From contig NZ_CP058579.1 of the NCBI RefSeq assembly GCF_013402875.1, positions 3,162,001 to 3,226,000 of the forward strand: a DNA stretch of 64,000 nt. The letters are read 5' to 3'. Below the pieces are notes generated by a model. The model was not told the DNA's origin. It searched no databases and saw only the letters and a list, made by a program, of their open reading frames with translations. Shown piece by piece: positions 42,976 to 50,614 of the stretch (within the stretch, counting starts at the first letter, position 1; each line of letters opens with the position of its first letter). Source of the stretch: Halorarum salinum (GTDB lineage Archaea > Halobacteriota > Halobacteria > Halobacteriales > Haloferacaceae). The position numbers were made by a program, and so were the translations under genes.

Positions 42976-44550
42976 TTATTCCTCGACCGTGGCCGCGACG
43001 CGGTCCATCAGTTCCCTCGGGGTCTCCACCGGTTCGTGGTCCCGACCGCGGAGGACGGCGGCGCCGTCGGGCGCGTCCGTCGCGTCCGGGACGACGACCT
43101 TCTCGTGGTCGGCGATCCGAAGCGCGGCCCGGTGGAGATCCGACCCGGCGGGGGTTCCCACCGCCACGACGAGCGGTTCCCCCACGAGTCGGGCGGCGAC
43201 GCCGCCGTAGCCGGCCACTTGGGCGCCCATGCGGTCGGCCGCGCCCGCGAAGGCGCCGACCGCCTCGCGGGCCCGCTCGCGGTAGGCGTCCTCGCCCGTG
43301 AGCGCCGCCAGGTCACACAGCGCGTCCGCGAACTCGACGGCACCGTCGATGGGCCGGAGGGGGCGGTCGAGCAGCCCAGGCCCGGTCGCGGGTCCGTCGC
43401 GGAGGGCGGGTCCGTCGCCCAGGACCTCGAGCGTGCGGTCCGCGACCGCGCCGGCGAGGTCGGCCCCCTCGCCGGTCGTCTGGGCGGCGGTCGCGAACGC
43501 GCCGGCGACGCGGGCGGCGCCGGACAGCAGGTCGGCCTCGCCCGCCTCGTCGCGGTCCCGGAAGTGGACGACGCGGCCGTCCTCGTCCACGAGTTCCGAG
43601 CGGAGGTACGCGAGCGTCCCCTGGGCCGTCTCGCGCGCGTCCGCGTCGTCGGTGTAGGCGTACAGGGTGAGCAGGGCGTCCGCCGCGAGGGCGTTGCCGC
43701 CGGCGTACGCGGTCAGGTCCCGGCGGTCGCCGTCCGGGCCGACGCTGCCGCCGAAGGCGAACCCGGACCACAGCTCCTCCCCGAGGAACCCGGCCGCGTC
43801 CCGTGCCACCTCGCGGTAGGACTCCTCTCCCGTGTGGAGGTAGGCGTTCGCGTACGTCCGGAGGAGCGCGGCGTTGGGGACGAGCAGTTTCTCCCGGTGG
43901 GGGTCGCTCCAGTCGCGGGCGCCGGCGTAGCGGAAGAAGCCGCCGTCCCCGTCCCGCAGGTTCCGGTCGATGGCGTCGAGCGTCTGTGTGGCCTTGTACC
44001 GGTCGCGCTTGAGGGCGAACTCGATCGTCCGCGGGAGGGGGAACTTCGCGTCGGTCCCCCAGCCGGCGAACTCGGGGTCCCACTGGCTCTCGAGTTGCCC
44101 GGCGATGTGCTCCTCGATGCGCTCGTCCACCGGGCCTGCCGGCGTCGGGTCGTCGGCGAGCGCACGGGGGACCCGTCCCGCGTCCTCGCCCTTCTCGTCC
44201 CACGTCTCGCGGACGCGCTCGAGGACCTGTCGCATGCCGGTCGGCCCGAGGTACGTCGCACCGGTGAGCAGTTCGCCCGCCGGCGTGGTGAAGACGACGG
44301 AGGGGAACCCGCCCATGTTGTACCGCTCGCGGACGCGAGGATGGCGATCGACGTCGACGCGAACGGGGACGAACGCGTCCCCGACGTTCGCCGCGATTCG
44401 GGGCTCCCCGAACGTCTCGGCCGCCATCTCGTGACAGTCGTCACACCACGTCGCGGTGAGCCAGAGCAACACCGGCTTGCGGTCCCGTCCGGCCGCGTCG
44501 AAGGCGTCCGTGCCCCACTCGCGCCACTCGACGCGCGTCTCGTCGGTCAT
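42976..44550 (-). CDS. Thioredoxin-domain (DUF255/YyaL-like) protein
   Basis: 524 residues. The N-terminal thioredoxin-like domain has the active-site-like motif TATWCDDCHEMAAETF and cis-Pro loop MGGFPSVVF. It is followed by an (alpha/alpha)6-barrel-type domain with YGGNALAADALLTLYAYT and the C-terminal LVVAVGTPAGSD. This is the short haloarchaeal form of the DUF255/spermatogenesis-associated-protein-20 family, shorter than the usual 650-700 residues. It may act in redox-linked glycan or protein processing; the role is not established. Confidence 0.85.
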   Translation of the reverse strand: MTDETRVEWREWGTDAFDAAGRDRKPVLLWLTATWCDDCHEMAAETFGEPRIAANVGDAFVPVRVDVDRHPRVRERYNMGGFPSVVFTTPAGELLTGATYLGPTGMRQVLERVRETWDEKGEDAGRVPRALADDPTPAGPVDERIEEHIAGQLESQWDPEFAGWGTDAKFPLPRTIEFALKRDRYKATQTLDAIDRNLRDGDGGFFRYAGARDWSDPHREKLLVPNAALLRTYANAYLHTGEESYREVARDAAGFLGEELWSGFAFGGSVGPDGDRRDLTAYAGGNALAADALLTLYAYTDDADARETAQGTLAYLRSELVDEDGRVVHFRDRDEAGEADLLSGAARVAGAFATAAQTTGEGADLAGAVADRTLEVLGDGPALRDGPATGPGLLDRPLRPIDGAVEFADALCDLAALTGEDAYRERAREAVGAFAGAADRMGAQVAGYGGVAARLVGEPLVVAVGTPAGSDLHRAALRIADHEKVVVPDATDAPDGAAVLRGRDHEPVETPRELMDRVAATVEE

Positions 44551-44801
44551 ACTCCCGACTCGGCGACGGGCGAGGGTAAAGTCGGCGTTCCGGGCAGGAC
44601 GTTCAGACGACCCTCAGCGTTTCGGAGCCGCGGCGGGGACGGATCAGCGGGTCAAGATTCGTCCTCGGCCCGGCCGTACAGGTCCCGGAACCGGGCGAAC
44701 GGCGCGCCCCGGTACCGTGCGCGGCGATCACCGCCGGCGGTCGGCATGTCCCCCGCTCTACACCGTGGGGTTCGACGTTTCGGTTTCCCTACCCGCAAGG
44801 G

Positions 44802-44808
44802 ATATAGG
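44802..44808 (+). promoter_or_regulatory. TATA-like box of fxsA
   Basis: ATATAGG lies 22-28 nt before ATG 44830. It fits a leaderless transcript and rules out the very long upstream frame as the start. Confidence 0.5.
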
Positions 44809-44829
44809 GGACCCTCGGGAACCCCCGGT

Positions 44830-45405
44830 ATGCGCATCCGCGCTCGCTACGTCCTGGCACTCCTGTTGCTGATCCCGCTGGCGGACGCCGCGTTCCTGGT
44901 CGTCGTCGCCCGCGAGATCGGGGCGGTCACGACGGTGGCGCTCGTCGTCCTGACGGGGCTACTCGGCATGCTGCTCGTGCGCGCCGAGGGGCGCCACACG
45001 CTCCGGCGCCTGGAGCGGAAGCTCGCGGGCGGAAAGCTCCCGACGGACGAACTGCTCGACGGTGGCCTGCTCATCGCCGCGGGCGCATTCCTCCTCACCC
45101 CGGGGCTGGTGACCGACGCCATCGGCTTCCTGCTCGCCGTGCCGCCGACCCGGTATCCGGTCCGGAGGATGCTCGACCGTTACGTGCTGACGCCGTACGT
45201 CGACCGGAAGACGGACGGGTTCGCCACCGGCGCGGTGTGGACCGGCGGCTTCCCCGGCGGGGACGGCGACTTCGACGGCGGTCCCCCGGGCGGCGCAGGT
45301 GGTCCGGACGACGGCGGTCCGAACGGACCCGGCGGCTCGTCGGGTAACTCGGGCGAGGACGTGGTCGACGTGGACCCGGACGACTACTCCGTCCAGGACG
45401 GATGA
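44830..45405 (+). CDS. fxsA: FxsA family membrane protein
   Basis: 191 residues. The FxsA core (residues 1-115) has TM segments YVLALLLLIPLADAAFLVVV and VTTVALVVLTGLLGMLLVR. A conserved cytoplasmic loop with GRHTLRRLERKLAGGKLP follows, then GLLIAAGAFLLTPGLVTD. A Gly/Pro/Asp-rich tail ends VDVDPDDYSVQDG. In bacteria FxsA overproduction affects phage exclusion; the archaeal role is unknown. Confidence 0.85.
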   Translation: MRIRARYVLALLLLIPLADAAFLVVVAREIGAVTTVALVVLTGLLGMLLVRAEGRHTLRRLERKLAGGKLPTDELLDGGLLIAAGAFLLTPGLVTDAIGFLLAVPPTRYPVRRMLDRYVLTPYVDRKTDGFATGAVWTGGFPGGDGDFDGGPPGGAGGPDDGGPNGPGGSSGNSGEDVVDVDPDDYSVQDG

Positions 45406-45481
45406 GAACGCACGACGTGGCGGCGTTGCCGAACGGAAACGCTTAAACGACTACCACCGCAACTCCTGAATGCGCTCACCT

Positions 45482-45555
45482 GGGCCAATAGCTCAGTCAG
45501 GTTGAGCGCTCGGCTGATAACCGGGAGGTCCGCGGTTCAAATCCGCGTTGGCCCA
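45482..45555 (+). tRNA. tRNA-Ile (anticodon GAT)
   Basis: The acceptor GGGCCAA (45482-45488) pairs with TTGGCCC (45548-45554), discriminator A. The anticodon arm is CTCGG-CTGATAA-CCGGG with anticodon GAT, and the T-arm contains GGTTCAAATCC. It is 74 nt with no intron and CCA not encoded. The upstream GCTTAAAC is a plausible promoter. It marks the border between core chromosome and accessory DNA, a typical integration site. Confidence 0.93.
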
Positions 45556-45631
45556 TCACATGCCTGACCTGTTCTCGGGTCGGGCAAAATTGGGGCCGTT
45601 GGCTCCCCAGCCACCCAATTTCCGCGTTTAC

Positions 45632-45652
45632 TACCCTACTTAGGGTATTTAA
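45632..45652 (+). promoter_or_regulatory. Palindromic operator overlapping a TATA box, upstream of the Rep operon
   Basis: The perfect inverted repeat TACCCTA-CT-TAGGGTA (45632-45647) runs directly into TATTTAA (45646-45652), a strong haloarchaeal TATA element. A regulator bound to the palindrome would block the promoter. It is located 77 nt after tRNA-Ile and about 115 nt before the first Rep-operon gene. Confidence 0.55.
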
Positions 45653-45766
45653 TGGGTCTCTGTGGAAGCATGGTTCTCGGCGGCCCTCCGAGCTTGCTGG
45701 CACTCTAAATAGCCATGCGGCTCGGTGTCTTCGGCCTGTTCTTGCCGCTATCGGGGGTGAACTGCG

Positions 45767-46291
45767 GTGAGCTCCCCATCTTCTGGGGGCGCCCTCGCGC
45801 ACGCGAAGGCGATCGGTCACGACGTCGAGGAACTCGTCGTCGACGCGATCGACGCGTTCGAACTCGCGTACGAAACCGACGCGCACCACGACGCCATCGT
45901 AACCGAACCCGTCAGCTGTGACCTCGAGGCCTCCGGTGGCGTCCCGGTCGTCTTCGTCGGCCTGGTCGCGCTCGACGTCGACCAGCTCGTCGAGGTCAAA
46001 GCGTGCGTCCGGAGTGCGTCGAACGGCGATGCGACCACGCCCGGCCGGTGGTTGTTCAAAGGCCCCGACGACGGGCAGCACGGCGCGCTCGTCGATGAGG
46101 ACGCCGTCTACGCGCTCGCAGTCTACCGTGAGGACGGTGCGTCGCGGGAGCTCCTCGCGATCGCGATCATTCCCGCCGACGTCGTCGACGAGCTCGTCGC
46201 CGACTCCTGGTACGGCGTCGACCGCCGGGAGAACTGGGTCGCGAAACTCGGTTGGACGCACGTCCTCGACGAGGAGGTGGTCCGGGCGTGA
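45767..46291 (+). CDS. Putative PD-(D/E)XK-like protein of the Rep operon
   Basis: 174 residues from GTG 45767 (M-SSPSSGGALAHAKAIGHD). A helix is followed by IVTEPVSCDLEASGGVPVVFVG and DVDQLVEVKACVRS, where the ExK of a possible PD-(D/E)XK nuclease core is visible. RWLFKGPDDGQHGALV and YALAVYREDG... LLAIAIIPADVVDELV resemble the remaining strands. It would be a nuclease or resolvase-like protein of an integrated plasmid or virus; this is tentative. It overlaps the next gene by 4 nt (GTGA). Confidence 0.6.
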   Translation: MSSPSSGGALAHAKAIGHDVEELVVDAIDAFELAYETDAHHDAIVTEPVSCDLEASGGVPVVFVGLVALDVDQLVEVKACVRSASNGDATTPGRWLFKGPDDGQHGALVDEDAVYALAVYREDGASRELLAIAIIPADVVDELVADSWYGVDRRENWVAKLGWTHVLDEEVVRA

Positions 46292-46749
46292 CGTCCGACC
46301 GCTTCACCGAGTCGTTCCCCGGCCTTCGCGAAGAGATTGGCGAGGACCCGGCGCGGTTCCTGGACGTCCCGCTGCTCGGATTCAGGAACGCGTCGACGCC
46401 GTTCGGCCTCGCTCGAGCTCGGATCCGCGGCATCGACGAGATCGCCACGGCGAACGCGTGGCTCGCGGTCGAGCGCGCGCTCGGTCGTGGTGACGATGAC
46501 GGTCCGCGTGAGCAGGTGGTCGACCTCCTCGAGGCGCGGATCGATGACCTCGAGGGAGAGGGCGAGCGCCCGAGCGATGAGGAACTCCGGGCGATCGCCG
46601 AGGCCGTCCGCGCCGATCACTCCGAATGGGACGAGCGCGAGCCCGTCGACCTCGCACCCTGGGCCGAGCGCGTGGGGATCCCGACGTGGGACCGCGCCGA
46701 TCCCGAGCCGGATGACGAGCCGGCCACCGAGGAGGTGGTCGAGGCGTGA
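46288..46749 (+). CDS. Hypothetical protein of the Rep operon
   Basis: A 153-residue helical acidic protein. It starts with GTG (M-TSDRFTESFPGLREEIG) and contains PLLGFRNASTPFGLARARIRG, DEIATANAWLAVERALGRGD and EEPVDLAPWAERVGI-like segments. It is coupled on both sides by GTGA overlaps and ends VVEA. I do not recognise the family. Its position between a nuclease-like protein and Rep suggests a replication accessory role. Confidence 0.65.
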   Translation: MTSDRFTESFPGLREEIGEDPARFLDVPLLGFRNASTPFGLARARIRGIDEIATANAWLAVERALGRGDDDGPREQVVDLLEARIDDLEGEGERPSDEELRAIAEAVRADHSEWDEREPVDLAPWAERVGIPTWDRADPEPDDEPATEEVVEA

Positions 46750-48341
46750 GCGACGCCGGCGACGTCCCGAGTTCGGGACCGAACAGCTCGCCGAGCTCCG
46801 GCGGAGGTGGAAGCCATCCGGGCACCCCTCGCGGGACACCCGTCTACTCGGTCGACGCCCAGGACATCATCGCCGCGATCGAGCGCCCGAACATGATGCC
46901 CGACGACGTTCCCTTTCACCGCGGGCTGCTCCCGCTGCTCGACCTCCCCTCGTTCGGCGAGCCCGACGATGACTGCGGTGATCCGTGCCCTGGGTCGATG
47001 TACTTCTGCCCGTCGTGCTGTACAGTCCACCAGAAACCCCACGTCTGCTATCGGTACGACTGTCCCCTCCACTGGGCCCACGCCGTCCGACGTCGAGCGG
47101 CTGGGTCGAAAGACGCTGCTGGCGTCTGCCCACAGCTCGACGCGCTCCGGCGCTACCTCAACGCCTACCGCGACGACAACCAGTACTTCCACCATCTCGT
47201 CATCTCGCTCGGGAAGGAGTGCCGCCTCGCAGCGAACGAGCCCCTCGAGCGCGAACTTGAGACCGTCCGCGAGATCATGGACGAGATCGGCATCCAGGGG
47301 CTCGTTGGGTACCACCCGCGTGCCGGCGATAACGAGGACCACGAGGGCGACGACCGCGGTGACTGGAAGAACCGTATCGGGAAGGATACTGACTGGGAGG
47401 ACGTTCGCGAAGAGCTCGAGTTCCGCCCGCACTTCCACATCGTCGGCGTCGCTCCGTTCATCGACTTCTCCGAGACGCCGGAGATCCAGTCCGAGACCGG
47501 CGCCGTCCTCCACCGGATCACCCAGGAGGATTCGAACATCTCGATCGAGGACACCGAGGCCATGTGCAGTGCCGTCACCTACGTCCTCTCCCACTGCGGG
47601 ATCTACGATACCGACGGCGACCAGCGCCGCCTCGCTGCCTGGATGAAGGGCCCCGACATCGGCCGGATCACGCCGCTCGAGCGGAACAAAGCGAAGATCC
47701 AGGCCACCGTCTACGACGTCGCGAGAGACACCCTCGGGGTCGAGCCACCCAACCTCGAGTGCGATTCCGAGCTCGACCAGGACGAGGAGCGCCAGGGCAA
47801 TGTCGACGAAGGCCCCGCGATCGATCGCGAGCAGCGCAACCCCATGCTCGACGCCTGGGACACCGGTGACGACGTCGAGCGTGTTGGCGCCACCTCGACC
47901 GGGAACGGCGTCACGATCGACGGGCCGCCCGGCCCGGATGGGCCCGCGGGCCCGATCGCCTCCGCCGGCTCCGGTGCGACACCGAGCCGATCGACCGACC
48001 TCCCCGGTCGTCGAGATCCCTTCGACACGCCAGCGGGGAACCCGACGTTCACGTCGTCGACGTCGTCGACGAGCTCGCCGACGCGCTCCAGGTCGACCTC
48101 GAGCAGCGACGACCAGGACGACGAGTCCGAGACCTGCGGAACTCGCCTGCGGCACATCTCCCAGGCGAACGAATACCTCCTCGATCGCGAGTGGAACGAG
48201 AGCCACGACGACGGCGTCCTCGACGTCGAGACCGCCTACCGGTCGTACGTCACCTGGATGGAGGCGAAGGATCTCGAGGCGACGGACGATCCGACACCGC
48301 TCCCCGAAGAACGTGTGACCGACTACCCGCCAGACGACTGA
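46746..48341 (+). CDS. HUH-type rolling-circle replication initiator (Rep)
   Basis: 531 residues. A Cys/His cluster (FCPSCCTVHQKPHVCYRYDC, then PLHW) at residues 88-110 looks like a zinc-binding module. Rep motif 1 is probably FHHLVISLG (about 148-156). Motif 2 is FRPHFHIVGVAPF with H229-x-H231. Motif 3 is probably VTYVLSHCG with Tyr279 as nucleophile; it lacks the usual Lys three residues later. The 200-residue C-terminus is low complexity, Ser/Thr/Pro-rich, ending in a small helical domain. It is the third gene of the overlapping operon after tRNA-Ile. Confidence 0.75.
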   Translation: MSDAGDVPSSGPNSSPSSGGGGSHPGTPRGTPVYSVDAQDIIAAIERPNMMPDDVPFHRGLLPLLDLPSFGEPDDDCGDPCPGSMYFCPSCCTVHQKPHVCYRYDCPLHWAHAVRRRAAGSKDAAGVCPQLDALRRYLNAYRDDNQYFHHLVISLGKECRLAANEPLERELETVREIMDEIGIQGLVGYHPRAGDNEDHEGDDRGDWKNRIGKDTDWEDVREELEFRPHFHIVGVAPFIDFSETPEIQSETGAVLHRITQEDSNISIEDTEAMCSAVTYVLSHCGIYDTDGDQRRLAAWMKGPDIGRITPLERNKAKIQATVYDVARDTLGVEPPNLECDSELDQDEERQGNVDEGPAIDREQRNPMLDAWDTGDDVERVGATSTGNGVTIDGPPGPDGPAGPIASAGSGATPSRSTDLPGRRDPFDTPAGNPTFTSSTSSTSSPTRSRSTSSSDDQDDESETCGTRLRHISQANEYLLDREWNESHDDGVLDVETAYRSYVTWMEAKDLEATDDPTPLPEERVTDYPPDD

Positions 48342-48865
48342 CGCGGGATTCACCCCGGTGTTTGCCCCGCGGATAGCTGTGCGTCCGACCCGCTTCTTTT
48401 GTTCCACGCGTATCGTTTCAGGCCACTAACGCGACGTCGCGAGCGGCGCCGCGATCGCCGTCGACGGGGCGGCTGAGCGGCCGCAACCCCCCACCCCCCG
48501 CCGCGCTCAGGCAGGATAAGAATGAAAACCGCGACCGCCCCGCAGTGCCGAAGCGCGAAAATTTTGAGGTAGGGGGCCTCTCCCCGCAGTCGCCTTACGG
48601 ATAACGCCGTATGCGAAGAAAGGGGGAACGAACTGGTCACGACCGGGACGTCATCTTGGATTTGAGCGATTCAGCGGCTCTCGGGCGACCGGGTGCCTCC
48701 AGGAGGCTCCCACACCGTCGCAGGCTCCAGGTGATGCGTGAGAAATGCCCCCCTTCTATCATTGGAGCGCCCTTCGTTTCGGGTCGAATGTTGGAGCGGC
48801 CCGGAAGTGGTCGAGCAGTCTTCCACCCCTGGAAATTATCCGGTTGGCCATAGTGGTCAGGTCTG
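48342..48865 (+). other. 524-bp gene-free stretch after rep (possible origin region)
   Basis: No convincing gene. It contains a CCCCCCACCCCCCG tract (about 48487-48500) and then an AT-richer patch (AAAATTTTGAGG at 48567). A polycytosine run next to an AT patch downstream of rep could be a nicking or unwinding site, but no nick-site consensus can be verified. An ORF at 48611-48853 has non-halophilic composition and is not called. Confidence 0.3.
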
Positions 48866-49366
48866 ATGTCAGTTGAGGTTGCCTTCGATCACCTGGACTC
48901 GAGCAACGATTTAGAACAGGAAGCCGAGGAACACCGGGAGCGAGCAGCTGAGAAGCTTCGCGAACTGGTGGAGGATGGAATTGACTTCGACGCTGAGGTC
49001 ACGATCGAACACGGAGAGACCGATTCGTTTTCGGTGACAGTGGTCCCCGACGCTCTGAAGGATTTCACAGATTCGATCCTTGAGGAGGGCGAGTACGGAG
49101 CGTCAGTTTCTGGCGCCCGCTTACTCGTATCCCGAGGTGAGTCTGATCTGCTCCTCAGCCAACGTGATCGAATCAAGGGATTGAAGGACATTATCGCTGC
49201 CCTCTCAGACCATTATTCCAATGAGCCGGGCGCCCCGATCGACGTCATTATCCAACAGTCCAGCCGCGTGGGAATGGACCCTGATAAGGCCGAGCAAGAA
49301 ATTGAGTCTCTCCGACGGAAAGGCGAGGTATACGAGCCGCAGAACGGGTACCTTCGGACAACGTAG
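48866..49366 (+). CDS. Protein with free-standing MCM-type C-terminal winged helix
   Basis: 166 residues. The N-terminal 90 residues contain a charged helix (EQEAEEHRERAAEKLRELVE) and a beta region (DFDAEVTIEHGETDSFSVTV). The C-terminal 60 residues, from RIKGLKDIIAALSDHYSNEP through IESLRRKGEVYEPQNGYLRT, closely resemble the C-terminal winged helix of haloarchaeal MCM helicase (consensus KGEVYEP-x-x-YLRTT). No AAA+ domain is present. It could modulate MCM or bind DNA for the element. Composition is AT-richer than the flanks. Confidence 0.7.
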   Translation: MSVEVAFDHLDSSNDLEQEAEEHRERAAEKLRELVEDGIDFDAEVTIEHGETDSFSVTVVPDALKDFTDSILEEGEYGASVSGARLLVSRGESDLLLSQRDRIKGLKDIIAALSDHYSNEPGAPIDVIIQQSSRVGMDPDKAEQEIESLRRKGEVYEPQNGYLRTT

Positions 49367-49417
49367 TACTTCAGTACAGCCGACGCGGTTTCTGTCCGTG
49401 GAATCATCATTGGAGCG

Positions 49418-49445
49418 CTTCCGAGAATTGACGTTGAGACGGAAG
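49418..49445. repeat. Degenerate member of the CTTCCGAGA palindrome family (copy 1)
   Basis: CTTCCGAGA at 49418 is followed by GACGGAAG ending at 49445, an inverted repeat with a longer spacer than the other copies. It lies in the gap after the MCM-like gene. Confidence 0.35.
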
Positions 49446-49516
49446 AATCGAATTCACCACCATCCAATATACTGACACCAAAATCTTACATATATAGTCG
49501 CCAATTGATGGCCGTC

Positions 49517-49765
49517 ATGAATTACGAAATTCCCGAACAGAACCCTGAAATGCCTACTGTCGCCGCTCTCAAATGGGCGAACGACGCGTACCTCGAGGAC
49601 CGGATTATTGTTGCTGACTTCATTCCCGGCGGAGACGTGTGGCATATTCCCCAGACGGAGGGGTCAAAGACCGCGAATTGCGGTTTCGAGGGAGAAACTT
49701 CCCCCGCCGAGTTCAGGCTACACGACATGCAGGTGTGCGGGAATTGTATCGCGTGGCAGGACTGA
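49517..49765 (+). CDS. Small Cys-containing protein
   Basis: 82 residues from ATG 49517, chosen because the TACATATATAG box lies about 20-30 nt upstream. It contains TVAALKWANDAYLEDRIIVA, IPGGDVWHIPQTEGSKTANC and LHDMQVCGNCIAWQD. The CxxC plus the earlier Cys may bind zinc. Proteins with this layout occur in haloarchaeal accessory regions; no function is known. ATG 49508 is an alternative start. Confidence 0.6.
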   Translation: MNYEIPEQNPEMPTVAALKWANDAYLEDRIIVADFIPGGDVWHIPQTEGSKTANCGFEGETSPAEFRLHDMQVCGNCIAWQD

Positions 49766-50103
49766 GATTTCCTATTGAGTTCAATAACAAATCCGGCGCT
49801 TCCGAGAATGGGCCAGTCGCGGTAGCGGTCCGTCTGAATGGCCTATTCACAGCCAATCACGATACTACTGTCCGGTTATCTTCATCTATGAGCGACTGAA
49901 TCTGCCGCTAAGTAGGTCTGCGTATCGACCATTCGGAGTCTCCGATAGTCGTCCACACTCGCTACGAGACACCGGTTAAATTTGAGTAACGTCAACTAGT
50001 TGGTTGGTACTCTCTCTGCATCTGTCTCGGTGCTTCCCAAAAGGCTTCTCAATGAGCCTACCGGGGGATGGAGGTTTATACTCGTCGGGTGCCGAATGGC
50101 GAT
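49766..50103. repeat. 338-bp gap with palindrome copy 2
   Basis: No gene seen. CTTCCGAGAATGGGCCAGTC at 49799 and following GCGG is a decayed member of the CTTCCGAGA-N9-TCTCGGAAG family. A TTTATACTCG box at 50078-50087 likely serves the stress-protein gene that follows. Confidence 0.4.
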
Positions 50104-50520
50104 ATGGCAATTCTCGTGCCCTACGATGGGTCACACCCAGCGCAGAACGCGGTAGAGCATGCGGTCAAAACAACGGGCGACGAGGAGATTATTCTGTTAC
50201 GTGTCATCGAAGTGGCCAGCGGGTCGATCGAAGCAGGGATCAACCTTGTGCAGGAGAAGCTCAAAGAGAAGCAGGAAGAGGAAGCAGATGAGTTGTCTGA
50301 AGAGATTGAAACGATTTTGGACACAGACCGCGTCGAATTTCGAGTGGAAACTGCCGTTGGCAAGCCCTCCAGAGAGATCGTCTCCTTCGCGGAGGAACAC
50401 GATATCACTCAAATCATCATCGGCAGCCACGGTCGAGAAGGCGTCTCTCGCGTGTTACTGGGGAATGTCGCCGAGAACGTTGTCCGACGTGCCCCAACCA
50501 CAGTTACCGTTGTTCGCTGA
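50104..50520 (+). CDS. Universal stress protein (UspA family)
   Basis: 138 residues, single Usp domain: MAILVPYDGSHPAQNAVEHA, a Lys/Glu-rich helix (INLVQEKLKEKQEEEADELS), the motif IIIGSHGREGVSRVLLGNVAE and the terminal TTVTVVR. ATG 50104 is preferred because a TTTATAC box is about 25 nt upstream; ATG 50068 is in frame. Lower GC than the chromosomal Usp at 19241 suggests independent acquisition. Confidence 0.88.
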   Translation: MAILVPYDGSHPAQNAVEHAVKTTGDEEIILLRVIEVASGSIEAGINLVQEKLKEKQEEEADELSEEIETILDTDRVEFRVETAVGKPSREIVSFAEEHDITQIIIGSHGREGVSRVLLGNVAENVVRRAPTTVTVVR

Positions 50521-50614
50521 CTCAGACCCGGTTTGCGGAATCCATAGTTACGTGTCGTGATAGATAGCTCGTCTGCACTTAAATCTACGTCTCAGAGACT
50601 AATCTATCCATCCA

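Noticed and set aside
44652-44747. 31-codon minus-strand frame (MPTAGGDRRARYRGAPFARF...) upstream of fxsA
   Set aside because: It is basic and short, without a recognisable promoter or overlap with a neighbour. It is possible but not supported well enough to call.
48611-48853. 80-codon ORF in the gap after rep
   Set aside because: Arg/Ser/Pro-rich translation without halophilic acidity, no TATA box at the right distance, no motif.
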